Assembly: GCA_036417435.1 (NCBI GenBank)
Contig: CM070901.1
Span: 10,142,001-10,206,000, forward strand
Source of the DNA: Inia geoffrensis
Taxonomy: Eukaryota; Chordata; Mammalia; Artiodactyla; Iniidae
Direction of reading: 5' to 3'
DNA length: 64,000 nt
In this document: in pieces, positions 46,890 to 58,775 of the stretch
How the letters are laid out: each line of letters begins with the position of its first letter
Numbering within the stretch: position 1 is the first letter of the stretch
Translations under genes and position numbers: made by a program
Notes under the pieces: model-generated
Told to the model about the DNA's origin: nothing
The model's database searches: none
What the model saw: the letters and a program-made list of their open reading frames with translations, nothing else

Positions 46890-47345
46890 TGAAGTGCTCT
46901 GATCTGTTAAAAAATTTAACCTCTCCAATTATCCAATTATACCCTCTTCTCTTTCCTCATGGATGTCATTTTTGCATTTATTATTATTCTTCCATATCAC
47001 AAATTTTTTCACCTTTATTAGATCATGTATGTTTGCATAAAATGTGCTACTAGTAACTTTCATCTTTAAAATAGACTTTACCTTTTCTTCGCACTATTCC
47101 TCTATTCCCTTTCTTAACAAAGCATCTCAAAATAGTTTTCTACACTCCTTGTCTTCACTTTCTCATTTCCCAGTTACTCTTTAATCCATTCCAACCTAGT
47201 GCTGAAAGGGTAATGGTCAAAGTTAGCAGTGACCTGTAAATTGTCAAATCCAAGAGTCACTTCTCTGTCTTCATTTGACTCAGCATCTCTACAGTATTCA
47301 GCATTGTTGATCACAGTCTCTCTTTATGAGATACTTGAATCTTTT
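46890..47345 (+). repeat. L2 LINE relic, first piece
   Basis: GCAGTGACCTGTAAATTGTC, CCAAGAGTCACTTCTCTGTC and CATTGTTGATCACAGTCTCT follow the L2 coding region in sense orientation up to the LTR insertion at 47351. The left limit is uncertain. Confidence 0.6.
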
Positions 47346-47350
47346 GCTAC

Positions 47351-47776
47351 TGTGATAGGCTGAATAATGGCCCCACCCAAAGATACGCACATCCTAATCC
47401 CAGAATTTGCGAATGTGTTAAATTACATGGTAAATATGACTTTGCTAATGAGATTAGGATAAAGATCTCGAGATGGGGAAATCATCGTGGATTATCTGAG
47501 TAGAACTGATGTAATCAAAAGCCCTTACAAGAGATTTGCAGGAGAGTCACAGAAGATGTGACAATAGAAGCAGACGTCAGAGTGATGTGGGGACATGAGA
47601 CAACGAATGCAGAAACCTCTAGAAGGTAGAAAAGGAAAGAGATTCTTCCCTAGAATGCAGCCCTGACTACCCATTTTAGACTTCTGACCTCCAGAAATGT
47701 AAAAGAATTAATCTATATGACTTTAAGCTACTAAATTTGTAGCAGTTTGTTATAGCACCAATAGGAAACGAATGCA
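47351..47776 (+). mobile_element. MaLR (MLT1-type) solitary LTR inserted in L2
   Basis: Starts TGTGATAGGCTGAATAATGG and ends GTTATAGCACC...AATGCA, with CCTCCAGAAATGTAA near the 3' side. Five-bp duplications GCTAC (47346-47350) and GTTAC (47777-47781), one mismatch, flank it. L2 sequence continues on both sides. No internal retroviral sequence is present, so it is a solitary LTR. Confidence 0.8.
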
Positions 47777-47777
47777 G

Positions 47778-48460
47778 TTACTATTATGACACCCAATATT
47801 CTTATTTTTTTTCTTACCACATTGATCAATCTGCCTTCTCCTCCTCCTGAACTAAATTTTGGGACTTGGTCTTGAGGCTTCATGTATTCACCATCTGTGA
47901 GCTTTCCTTAGGTGATTGCACAGTGTTTCAATGTCTTTAAATACATTCTATATGCTGATGACTCTCCATCTTCAGCTTCTCACTTGATCTTGACACTGAA
48001 CTCAAACTGCCTGCTTAAAAGTTCTGTTTTATGTCTAACAGGTACATCAAACTCCACATGGCCAATTTGAAAGTAGCTTAACCTTCCCTCTCTCTGCAAA
48101 TGGCACTAATGCTTTTCCAGATACTCAAGACAATTCTCTAGTTATCCTACATGCAATCTAAGATCAAGTCTTCTACCAAAATAGATCCCAAATCTGTCCA
48201 CATTTTCCATTTCTTCTATCACTATCTTAGGGCAAATCAAAAAATTCCAGACTCAATTATTAAATTGTTTCTACTTTTCTTTTTCTTCCTTTTTTTTTTT
48301 TAACCCTGTTGTCACAAAGGGATTTTTTAAATTAAACTGAGAATGATTTTACTCCTAGAAGTAAAACCCTTCCCACCTATCTTATAATTAAACCAAATCT
48401 TTTCACTATAGCCTATAAAGCCCTACAAAGTTTCACTTCAAACACTAAGATTCCAAGATT
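47778..48460 (+). repeat. L2 LINE relic, second piece
   Basis: CTATATGCTGATGACTCTCC, ATGTCTAACAGGTACATCAA and TATAGCCTATAAAGCCCTAC follow the L2 coding region after the LTR insertion. A T-run sits at 48288-48301. Confidence 0.65.
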
Positions 48461-48984
48461 GTAGGAAAAGATATTGGGAATGTAAGCATCATATGAGGGA
48501 CCCTTGATGCCTTACTAAAAATTTGAGCTTTTCTCTGTATTTGAAAGTTTAGTCGTAAATAAACTTAAGAGAACTGACACTATCAGATTTGCCTTTTTGA
48601 ATGACTCTGACGCTGATAAGGAGAGTTACTGAAATGAGAAAATATTGATATATAAATTACTGTGGAGCTTGATGTGGACCAGTGGGACCAACAGGTGGAA
48701 GTTTGTAGATGCCCAGTGAACTGACCCACTTTCTTGTCATAATATTGCTACTCAAAGTTACATGATCCTCTTATTTGTACACCTAGAAATTTAGAGCTCA
48801 AAATAAACTTAGTGGTAACTAGATGATACACTTATTTTATAAATGAGAAAACTAGATACTGAGGGGATAGGAGACATTCTTGAAATCATGCACCTGCAGT
48901 AAAGACAGGTGAATTTTGTAATTTTATATGTATGTGTATAATTTTATGTGTGTGTGTAATCTTATAGCTTATTAGACATAAGAC
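48461..48984. other. Weak L2-like and MIR-like stretches
   Basis: About 48510-48720 (CACTATCAGATTTGCCTTTT) resembles reversed L2, and about 48840-48915 resembles reversed MIR. Both are too diverged to bound. Confidence 0.3.
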
Positions 48985-49140
48985 CCTTTTACATATTATA
49001 GAAGATGTTTTAACATCCTGAGATAACAGCTAAGCAATTATTATTTTCCTCATTATCAGAAGAGGTAAGTAAAGTGTCTTGCCTAAGTGACATTAAGCAA
49101 ATAGCAGAAGTAAAAAACTAGAACTTTACATTTCCAGATT
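48985..49140 (-). repeat. Probable MIR relic
   Basis: ATTATTTTCCTCATT, then GTGTCTTGCCTAAGTGACAT and AAGCAAATAGCAGAAG follow the MIR core in reverse. Confidence 0.5.
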
Positions 49141-49779
49141 ATTCTTCTTCCTTATTTTCTACTGTATTGTGTGAAAAGTTCAGAGGATGCATTGTGACGC
49201 CAGACCCTGAATACTGAATGTGATTTCTTCTCAATCTCCTTATGAGCCTAATTTGAACCCCAGACATCTCAAGATAGACCCCCTAAGAATAGTAAAGAAA
49301 GAACTAGGCTCATTAACTTACATTTTACTGATGTGGAAGCATATTTTGCATTACAATTAAACTCAAATGTCACTACTTCATTGAACATTTTCTCTTCAAG
49401 CAGAAAATTTAAATGTCTATTAATGATATAATAAAAAGTACAATTGCTTTTATGTTTAATATGTACTATCTATAATATTTTATTTATATAGTATTATGCT
49501 TTCCATTTAAGTTGTAAGGTATAAAATAATTCTCATTTATATTAGTGTTCCTCAGATAGTCTTTTAGAGAGGAATCCTAGGGAGATTGGAATCAGTCCTC
49601 AAATCATGAATACCAAGTAGATGCAGTGCAGCAGCGCTCACATCAGCTTTGTAAAACTGGGTTGGCAGTAAAATACCTGCTTAACATTGCGGGTTTTTAG
49701 GAAAGTTTGTTCCTACCTTCTAAGGAAAAAATGTTCATTGTTCATTTATTCAAGAATTATTTGTTCAGGAGCAGTTAAT
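49141..49779. other. Unassigned sequence
   Basis: AT-rich, no element recognised. Confidence 0.4.
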
Positions 49780-49930
49780 CATTGTGATTCAGAACACAGA
49801 ATCTCTCAAAATCTGCTTCTGAAACTTTCTAGATATGTAGTGCTAGACAAGTTACTTAACCTTTTTATGACTTAGTCATCTCACTGGTAACCCTCCTCAT
49901 GGGGTAGTTGTATTAAATGAACAGATTTTA
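49780..49930 (+). repeat. MIR relic
   Basis: GACAAGTTACTTAACCTTTT, then ACTTAGTCATCTCACTGGTA and GTTGTATTAAATGA follow the MIR core in sense orientation. Confidence 0.65.
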
Positions 49931-50409
49931 TAACACATTTAGCGTAAAAATATGATTTTGTAAAGCCCCCAGGAAATATGTTAATTATATTATCTTTTGT
50001 AAAAGAATTAAAACAGACATGATAGACGTGTGCCCCCTCCCTTTTCCCACAGCCCAAACCCTCTTTTTGTTTTTGTTTTTGTTTTTGCTACCTGTTCCTC
50101 CCTGAACCTTGAGGAAAAGACAAACTACAAGGCTTACAAAAACAGCTCTCAAAAGAACTGTTTGGGGATTGCACCAGTAACCCCAGGCATGGGGCACAAA
50201 GCCATCTGAACATTTTCAGCACTTATAGACAGGGGACACTGCAACCTGATTCTAAACCACAGTGAAATGTACTCTGTCTTTCTTGCCCAGTGAAACTTCA
50301 AACATGCTTTGGCTCAGGAAATTGTCTGGTCTTCACCTGCTTCTTGATGCATATCAAGTCAATTAAGTCCTTAAGCTCAATTTGAGTAACATAAACTATC
50401 TTTTTTCTT
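49931..50409. other. Unassigned sequence
   Basis: A TTTTTG repeat at about 50063-50088 and otherwise no recognised element. Confidence 0.4.
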
Positions 50410-50550
50410 GACACCCTCCATGAGAGTGTAAGTTCACTAAAAGTAGGCATTTCGATTATTTTCTTCACTCATATGTCCAGTGGCTAGAACACTTGCTAGC
50501 ACGTAGAAGAGGGTCACTTTGTATTTGTTGAATGAAGGGATTAATATCTA
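50410..50550 (+). repeat. L2 3'-end relic
   Basis: GAGAGTGTAAGTTCACTAAA, AGTGGCTAGAACACTTGCTA and TATTTGTTGAATGAAGGGAT match the conserved L2 3' end in order. Confidence 0.6.
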
Positions 50551-50717
50551 TATTGTGCCAGGAACTAAGGTAGTCCGTTGTGATGTAATGATGTACAGGG
50601 CTAATGAAAGTTTTCCCCTCAAGGGTATTACCATTTAGTGAGGTAGACAGCAAGTAAACAATCAATTGCAAGTCATAGTGGTAAGGGCTTCAGTAGAGAT
50701 CATCTGCCATCAGGGGC

Positions 50718-50789
50718 GTGTGTGTGTGTGTGTGTGTGTGAGTGACAGAGAGAGAGAAAGGGAGGGGGGGAGAGAGAGAGAGAGAGAGA
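50718..50789. repeat. Compound (GT)n-(GA)n microsatellite
   Basis: GT run at 50718-50740, a short mixed segment, then GA-rich runs to 50789 with a G7 interruption. Confidence 0.95.
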
Positions 50790-50892
50790 TTGGAAAGTAT
50801 AATCACTGCCTAAGGATGCTGTCCATTGCCCAAGTCATGTGCCCACAGAGCGTGAATATGTAGGAGATACCCTTTTTAAAATCTCACATATG

Positions 50893-51084
50893 GGGCTTCA
50901 CTGGTGGCGCAGTGGTTGAGAGTCCACCTGCCAATGCAGTGGACACGGGTTCGTGCCCCGGTCCGGGAAGATCCCACATGCCGTGGAGCAGCTGGGCCCG
51001 TGAGCCATGGCCGCTGAGCCTGCGCGTACGGAGCCTGTGCTCCACAATGGGAGAGGCCACAGCAGTGAGAGGCCCCGTGTACTG

Positions 51085-51116
<32 letters not shown>
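50893..51116 (+). mobile_element. CHR-type SINE, short form, long A-tail
   Basis: Head with A-box TGGCGCAGTGG, body, and an A-tail of about 37. Perfect 15-bp duplications AAAATCTCACATATG lie at 50878-50892 and 51117-51131. The perfect duplications and long tail suggest one of the younger insertions here. Confidence 0.96.
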
Positions 51117-51123
<7 letters not shown>

Positions 51124-51229
51124 CACATATGTATCATATGAGCTTCTTTGGAGCTCTAGAGGCCATCAAACCCTAGAAGGGATACAAATAAAAATATACA
51201 CGGGAAAGGCATACAAGAAGTGTTAACAA

Positions 51230-51840
51230 ATTCTTTGAATATGAAGCACGAGTAGTAATCAAAGAAGGAAGAGATGATGAACAAAGAGAAAGAATGTTCC
51301 AGGCAGATGCAATAATAACATGGCAAATAAAGTTTATCAGCTGTTTCCTACCACTTAGCTGGATTGTCTTGAAACAGCAGAGAAGTAGGAAGACCATGTT
51401 CAGCTGACTGAAAATAGTTCAATGTGACCAAACCCTGTATAATGAGGGGGGCGAGATGAGGTTAGAGAGGTGAGAAGCTTCTGAAACTGAAGGTAATGCA
51501 TTATATACCATTTTAAGTATTACTTCAAACTTAAAGTTCAGTGCAAAAAACAAAACCAAAAGAAAAAAAAACAAAAAATCCCCCCAAAACAAAAAACACA
51601 AAGCACTGAGTCGTGAAAGGTGCAACATTATTGGATTTTTTGCTTTTGAAAACTAATCAGGGCTGGAGTGCAGAAAATGGATTTTAAGTGGAAAAACCTG
51701 AGGCAAAGAGAACAGGAAGATCGTGGAAAATTCAGGAGATGCTGTAATAGAGTAGAAATTTAAATGAAAGAAAGAGAATGGGTGGATTCAAGAGTTATTT
51801 GGGAGATGGAATTTACAAAAGTCTTTTAAAACATTTTGAC
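51230..51840 (-). repeat. L2-like relic
   Basis: GAATGTTCCAGGCAGATGCA, GAGATGAGGTTAGAGAGGTG and TTGGGAGATGGAATTTAC follow reversed L2. An A/C-rich tract at 51543-51602 interrupts it. Confidence 0.4.
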
Positions 51841-51884
51841 CACAGGCTAAAATAGAAAATATGCTTAGTGTCACTTCTCATTAC

Positions 51885-51905
51885 ACACACACACACATAC
51901 ATATA
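51885..51905. repeat. (CA)n microsatellite, short
   Basis: About seven CA units followed by TACATATATAT. Confidence 0.85.
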
Positions 51906-52093
51906 TATCTGAAAAGTGTTAGTTGCAGGCAATACTATGCCCTATAGAGTCTGATATTTTGTGTTCTATTTTTTTATTAAAAAACAGTTTTTTTAGTCGC
52001 AAGGTTCATTTATTGTAAAATGTTAGACAGGATTAGAATAGGGCATTGTTTGTGTTGGCCAAGAGAAAATCGGCTTTAAAAGGCTGAAAACAG

Positions 52094-52300
52094 GGGCTAC
52101 CCTGGTGGCGCAGTGGTTGAGAGTCCGCCTGCTGATGCAGGGGACGCGGGTTCGTGCCCCGGTCCGGGAAGATCCCACATGCCGCGGAGCAGCTGGGCCT
52201 GTGCGCCATGGCTGCTGAGCCTGCGCGTCCGGAGCCTGTGCTCCGCAACGGGCGAGGCCACAGCAGTGAGAGGCCAGTGTACCGCAAAAAACGAACAAAC
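52094..52300 (+). mobile_element. CHR-type SINE, short form
   Basis: Head with TGGCGCAGTGG, body, ending in a mixed CAAAAAACGAACAAACAAAA-like tail rather than pure A. Perfect 16-bp duplications AAAAGGCTGAAAACAG lie at 52078-52093 and 52301-52316. Confidence 0.96.
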
Positions 52301-52316
52301 AAAAGGCTGAAAACAG

Positions 52317-53034
52317 TGGATTAGAGGGCTTTAGGAATACTCTTTTTTATTTTTGTTAATATAAGCTGAAGCAGTAGCACTAAGAGGGAATTTCAAATTA
52401 TACAACAGGGAAGAGGGTGCCATGAAACATGGCTGGGGGAGATGATATAAAAGCAAGAGAAGTCTCCTCAGCTCTCTCACTGACTACTCCACAGAGGGGC
52501 GAGCTGGCCCCATTCAAACACGGGATGTGCCATCATGTCTGTCCATACGCACACCCTTGGCTCCGTGGCTGCACCTTCTGTTCTTACTAGTAGTGCTCTA
52601 AGTACTTTAAGGCCAGAACCTTTAGATGTTCCCACAAAGTTGTATTCAACCTCTTTTCTTTGTTAAAAACTAATTCTAGACGTTTGTTCCTTTATACTCG
52701 TCCTTCAGATCATGTAGCACAAAGCAGGTCACTCAGCACACGCGTCAAAATGATTGATTGGTTCATTTCCTCATCCTGCTTGTCAACTGCCTGTAGGCCT
52801 ATGTGTGTGTTATATCAAATAATAATCACATGTATCAATTATATAAATGCAAATTTGTATGTGTATACACACATCATATGTGTGTATATCTGTATCAGTA
52901 TCTTGTATTTATTAACTGATATTTTTTTGGTCAGCACAAGATTTTTTTAAATTAAGATTTTAGGTTTTTAAGAGTAGTTTTAGGTTCTGCAACCTTGTTA
53001 TAATTGCTTATCAGTTAAAGGAGTTTTTTTTTTT
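52317..53034. other. Unassigned sequence
   Basis: No element recognised; a T-run at about 53024-53037 leads into the next L1 relic. Confidence 0.4.
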
Positions 53035-53420
53035 TTTGGCTAGATTCGTTTAGATTTTCTGCATAGACAATCATGTCATCTGAGATTCTTATATATCCCT
53101 TTTTATCGATATATCCTTTTCTTGCCTTATTACATTAACTAAAACTCCCAGTACAATGTTGAAAAAGAATGGTGAGAGAGGACATCCTTGCCTTATACCT
53201 GTTCTTAGTGGGAAAGGTTCAAGTTTCTTACCATTAAGTATGATGTTAGCTGTAGGTTTTCATAGATATCCTCTATCAAGTTGAAGAAATTTCCCTCTAT
53301 TCCTAGTTTACTGAGAGTTTTTATCATGAATATGTGTTGAATTCTGTCATGCTTTTATTACATTTATTGATCATATGATTTTTTCAGCCTGTTGTTATGA
53401 TGGTGTTTTAGTTTACCTTA
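53035..53420 (-). repeat. Old L1 ORF2 relic
   Basis: CAATCATGTCATCTGAGATT, AGAATGGTGAGAGAGGACAT, CTTGCCTTATACCTGTTCTT and GTATGATGTTAGCTGTAGGT follow the reverse-transcriptase region in reverse (compare 33960-34230). Confidence 0.75.
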
Positions 53421-53759
53421 AAAATACTGATTATTATCCGCTCAACTAATCTTATGATCCACTATAGGGTCATATTTTTTAAAAAAAATCATTAATCTAT
53501 GTGATTGCATGATTGACTGCATATGATGGGTTGATAAGAAGAAATACAAGGGGGTGAGAGAAAAATTTCTTGTTGAGATACCTGTATAGATGATAGAACC
53601 CTTTTTTTAAAAGAAGAGGAGGCTCAGATTTAGGTTTGTGTATATATCTTTTATCATCTATGAGATTTTCATTGGAGGTGTCTAGTGCATGGCTGTGTAT
53701 TCTGGAATTTACAGAAAAACTTTGGACTTGATAAGGATACTGAATTTCTTAGTAGCCTA
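53421..53759. other. Unassigned sequence
   Basis: No element recognised. Confidence 0.4.
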
Positions 53760-53965
53760 TGAATCAAGACAGTTCAAATTCTGACTAGAGCGTTTAACAG
53801 CTGTCAAGCAATGGGCAAATTAATTTTATTCTTTCTAAGCCTTTTTCTTCATATCTATAGTGGAGTAAACGGGTGATTGTCAGGATTAGATTGAAATAAT
53901 GCCTGTGGAGTGTTTAGGACATAACTGGTCCATGTAATTGCTCTCTAAATACTGGCTATTATTAT
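53760..53965 (+). repeat. MIR relic
   Basis: CAATGGGCAAATTAATTTTA, CTAAGCCTTTTTCTTCATAT, AGGATTAGATTGAAATAATG and CTCTCTAAATACTGGCTATT follow the MIR core to its tail in order. Confidence 0.65.
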
Positions 53966-54644
53966 TAATTCTACTATTTCTAAGGGTCCCGGGACGCAGT
54001 ATAGATTAGCGGTTAGGAGACTGCTTCATTTCCTGCTGAGAATAGTCAAGTGCCATGCATGTTTCCAACATGTCCTTGCTTGTGTAACCTGATCACAACT
54101 AATTGTTAATTCCTGACTGCAGCATTGTTAAGGAATGAATCTCAACCGCTACAGGATTTCTCCACTTTAGCCCAATCTATCTGACAAGGAAGCCTGGGAT
54201 AAGAACCAAATAATGGTACTTCAGGGCTATAAATAATGCAACTAATAATTAATGTTGGCTTAAAGAAAGGAGTTGCTATTTTTTACACAACAACAAGTTT
54301 ACGGGTAGGAGTTAGTTCAGTTGTTTAACAGTGCAACCATGGACACAGTCTTCAACTATCTTTCTGCTCTGCCATCTTTAATGTGTTGGCTTCAGTCATT
54401 ATACTTTTTGCCTGGTGGCAAGATAACTGCTGTAGTTTCAAACATCTTATTTGCTTTCAAATAAGTCAGAGGGATGAATGGGAAGGATCATATAGCAGTT
54501 TGCGTTCTGTTTTTATCAGGAAAGCAAATGTTTTCCTAGAACATCACGCAGACATCTTATATCTGGACTTGGTCTAAATTGGTCACATCTCACTAAACAG
54601 AAGTCTAGAAAACTAAGGAAGGGTATTGCTGTGACTAGCTTTGA
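53966..54644. other. Unassigned sequence
   Basis: No element recognised. Confidence 0.4.
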
Positions 54645-54713
54645 CAGTGGTTCTCAACTTTGGCAAGACATTAGAATCATCAGGAGAGCTTTAAAAATGC
54701 TGATTCCTGGGTT
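54645..54713 (+). mobile_element. MER5-type hAT MITE fragment
   Basis: CAGTGGTTCTCAACTTTGGC, then AGAATCATCAGGAGAGCTTT and AAAATGCTGATTCCTGGG match the terminal end of MER5-type non-autonomous hAT elements. Only one end is present. Confidence 0.75.
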
Positions 54714-55829
54714 CACTTATTTAAGCCTTGAGTTAGGTTTATTGCTGCCTTAAACAGAGTTAGGGTCTTGTTCCACTGTCCCCTTTTTGCACATGATGCC
54801 CTTGGAATTGTGTGGTACAGAAATTGCATAATAACTCAGAAATCCCTACTGTTAGTAAGCAGTAAAGGGAAAGGAATGCTGTGTGAGCAATTAAATGTGT
54901 TTGCGCCAGTGGCTAATAAAAAGCCTGGCACATAGAGCCTGCTTAATCGAATGGCTGGATGAGATCCCAGAAATGGACAGGAGCCAATTCCTATGGCAGT
55001 TACTTAATGGATTTGGCTGGAGAATGTATGATCTTAAGATAATTTTTTTTTTTCATAAGGGTTATACCCCTTTACCAAATGTTTTCAATAGATTTTTAAT
55101 AAACATTTTTATCACTTGAGAAATTTTAGGTTAGTTACATTATTTTTTAAATCAAAGAGATCGTGTTCATCCTCATGTGAATGGCAAGGCGACAAGTTAT
55201 CCATGGCCAGCGAAGAATGGCCAGTCAGTTATATGAGGCAAAAAGCAGGCTTGGGCAAATCCCCATGCCAGACCAACATTTAGAGGGTGGACAGAGGAAA
55301 AGATGCCTGGGAAGTGACCCAAGAGATCACAAAACAAAAACATCCTCCATGAAATGCAGACTCAACATTTTCCCTGCTGCTGACAGATTAAAATTTTGTA
55401 AGAATGTTGGGTTTATCTAGCAACCAGAATATCAGTGCATAATTTATGCTAAAGTAGTTATTGTGAAGTGCTTCAAGATAGAGTTAGAAAGTGGTTAGAT
55501 GAATGAGAATTAACTGAGGGAATGAAAGATACAGGGTTGAGAATTCTTTCAAGATTGTTACATAAGTAGGTGAAGATAGTGATAGTGATAGTGAGGCAAC
55601 TGGAGGAAAACGTGACATGGGAGGATTTTATTCTTTAAGATGTGAGCTTATTTAAATTGTGATAAGAATGTGCAAAAAGAGAGGAACAAGGTGTACACAT
55701 AGGAAAGTACAGAAAAGAAAGGGAATAATATAAAAAGGATAAGGCTCCTGAGTATAGGAACGTAGAAGTACGGAAAAGAGAAGGTGTGAGATTGTAATCC
55801 TTACAAAGGTCTGCTTTCAAGGTTGGCCC
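54714..55829. other. Unassigned; weak MIR- and L2-like phrases
   Basis: About 54920-54960 (AAAAAGCCTGGCACATAG) resembles a MIR or L2 tail. A GATAGT triplet repeat is at about 55578-55595. Nothing else recognised. Confidence 0.35.
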
Positions 55830-56315
55830 ATGGTTGGCATCCGAGAATGTGGATTTCAGATTTTCCACCATCCCCAGTACTGATAAGAGGGGCTTGCAGT
55901 GCCTAAATTCTCTGTGCAAAAAATATGTTTTGTTCTGAGCACCTGCCTTTCTTCTGGGAGTCTAGGATTTTGGTATGTGCTAGGCAGTGTGTGCCTGCCT
56001 GAGTGACCAGCCCCCAATAAAACCCCTTGGTACTGAGACCCTAACAAGCTTCCCTGTTAGATAACGTTTTACACATCCTCACTTTTCGCTAGAGGAATTT
56101 GGATACATTGTGTAACTCCCCTGAAAGAGGACTCCTGGAAGCTTGTGCCTGGTTTCCTCTGAACTTTGCCTCATTCACCTTTTCCTTTTGCTGATTTTGC
56201 TTTGTATCCTTTCCTCTGTAATAAATCATGATCTGAGTACAAGTATATGCTGAGTCTTGTGAGCCCATCTAGTGAATCATTGAAACTTGGGGTGGTCTTA
56301 GGGAGCCCAGGTACA
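55830..56315 (+). repeat. Ancient ERVL-type LTR relic
   Basis: ACCCTAACAAGCTTCCCTGT, AGGACTCCTGGAAGCTTGTG, TTTGCTGATTTTGCTTTGTA, the signal AATAAA (56220-56225), then CTGAGTCTTGTGAGCCCATC and GGGTGGTCTTAGGGAGCCCA follow the ordered parts of an ERVL-type LTR ending in TG/CA-style sequence. No internal region is seen. Confidence 0.6.
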
Positions 56316-56964
56316 CCATGGGATGGAAAGCACGGTTTGTGGTAAGAGGTGAAGAATGCCTTTTCCATTGTAAGTGGTGAACAGAGATAGGGTCAGTATA
56401 ACAGAGTTTATTAAAGAAACCTGAGAGTGTTTGTTTTGGATAGCTGCCTGATGAAAGGGAATGAAGAAAACTTAGAATAAGATACTTGAAAGAAAGGAAG
56501 TAGGTTAAAAATAATCTGTATAGATTAAGAGATCTAACTAGAAAAATATAAATAGATTGAAAATGCATACTTGTAGCCCAGCTTCACTTCATATCATGAA
56601 TTTATAAGAATGCAGTTCTGTGTGTGTGTGGGGGGGGTGTATGAACACGTGCACTAATTCAACAGCTCTGAGAATCCCATGTGCAGATCAGAGGAGTAGT
56701 GGTTGAACTGTTTCAAGGTAAGGGGTTTTACTAAGTATTTGCAACATCACGATGGTAGGGACATTTATAAAAAAAACAGTTTATGTGATGAGTCATAGGG
56801 TTTTATATTTCCAGGAATGAAAATATATCTAGGGAGGGTCTTACAGTTTTGTAGGAATATAGAGAAAGTGACTGGTATTCCTATGAGGAAGACTAGGATA
56901 AACTACTGAAAAATGGCAAATAAGGAAGGCTGCAGCTGAATGAGAAAACTGAAAGAGTGACCGT
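56316..56964. other. Unassigned sequence
   Basis: A G-rich tract follows a TG run near 56617-56638. No element recognised. Confidence 0.4.
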
Positions 56965-57392
56965 TGTGCATAGAATGGAGGCCCCTCCAAAAATAAATCT
57001 GTATCCTGACCCCAGGAACCTGTGAATATGACATTATTTGGAAAAGGGTCTTTGCAGATGTAATTAAGGATTTCAGAATGAAATCATTCTGGTTTATCCA
57101 GATGGGCTCTAAATCCAGTGACAGGTATCCTTATAAGAGATGCAAGAGAAGATAAGATCCTATGGAGACAGAGGTAGAGATTGGAGCTATGCAGCCACAA
57201 GCCAAGGAACGTTTGAACCACCGGAAGCTGGAAGAGGCAAGGAGGGAATCTCCTCTAGAGACTGAAGAGGGAGTATAGCCCTGACACGCCTTGATTTTTG
57301 GACTTCTGCATACAGAAGTGCGAGAGAAAAATTCTGTTTTAAGCCACCACTTTTGTGGTAACTTGTTACAGCAGCTCTAAGAAACTAACACA
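56965..57392 (+). mobile_element. MaLR (MLT1A-type) solitary LTR
   Basis: AGGAACCTGTGAATATGACA, GGAAAAGGGTCTTTGCAGAT, CAGGTATCCTTATAAGAGAT, CACAAGCCAAGGAACGTTTG and GGTAACTTGTTACAGCAGCT follow an MLT1-type LTR from start to end, with the closing CTAACACA. No internal retroviral sequence. Confidence 0.8.
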
Positions 57393-58775
57393 GTGACTAT
57401 GGACATGGGAGAAGGATACTGAATCTGTCGTCCATGTGCAGTTAGATCCGTATCTCTCAGAAGGAAGATAAGATCTGGAGAATAGAAAAAGGCAAGCAGG
57501 GATAATATGAAACATATCAAAAGCAATATATAACACAATATATGCAATTGATTTGTAAATTATGAAATATTACGCAGGTGGAATTATTGGAGAAGTTTTA
57601 AAAATGTAGTGAGAGTATAATTTAATTAATAACAGGTATTGTTTTATTTCAGATATCTCCTGCCACTTCATTAATTAATGACAAGGATCTGAATGCATTC
57701 AGTTTTACTTTTATATGCCTAAAAATGAACATCTGAGAATTCCTAAATTGGCATAATTTTTTCTGGGAAGAAAAAAGACCTCAACACTTTCACATGTGGC
57801 ATGGCATGCTACCACCCTCAGTCACATCTGCTAAAATATTCCAATTCCTATATTTCATCTTGGGGGGGGGGTTGGAAAAAGTATTTATCATATGCCTGTC
57901 TCATATCATAAATCCTCATATCATCCCTCTTGGGACTGATATATCAACTCTGGCTCATGTCCAAAGAAATTATTAACCTTCAAAGTTTCATAGCTAGTCA
58001 GTTCTGGGCAGTCAGGTATTTAAAGCTAGGTTTGTTGGACTTCCAAGACAGTACTACTTCCCCTTCACCAGATTTTCTTGAAGCAAGAAAGGAAGGTGCA
58101 GGTTAGTTATGTTTTCTTCTTCCCATAAAAATGAGGGTTTTCTCTGGGTTTTGTGTAAAATGTCAAATGTGTGATTTAAATTATGAGCAGCTGCATTTTT
58201 AAACCTAACAAATGCTTGGTGGGGTCATTTTGCTTAATTATTGTGGCATCTCTGAAATACCATATCATTGCACTTTCCTAATCTATAAAATGATGTGATA
58301 CATTTTAACAACTCTGTTTTATATTTGGCCTTTCAAAAGCATCATGCCTTATGGTCCGTCAGCTACATAATGGCAATAAGCACAGATATTTTGTGCACGG
58401 CATAAACTGTACTCAGAGCCTTTCATTTCACTTGGATAGACTCTCTATAGAAAAAATAGATAAATAAAATCTAAAGAATGCTAAGTCTAGGAAAATATAT
58501 TAGTGGTACAATAGAAATAAATGCAGCAGGATATGTATTCTTTTTAATTAATGTTTTTCTTCATTGTGGTCTAGTAGCCAGTTTATTCCAATAAGTCACA
58601 TAGCCACCATATTCTGATTTCCATGTAAAGGTTCAACTATTTGGAATGTAAATATCTTCATTAAAAAAACACATACAATTCTCCCCTAAAATAGTGGTAG
58701 TTTTATATTATTGCAATTGATGTCTTATCTTTACCTAGAGAGATGGTCACCAGGATAGTCTTCAGCATACCGATA
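57393..58775. other. Unassigned; repeat-poor 58150-58740
   Basis: No transposon recognised. The second half has balanced composition with discrete homeobox-like words (GCTTAATTATTG near 58231) and is listed under findings as a candidate conserved element. A run of nine G lies near 57861-57870. Confidence 0.4.
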
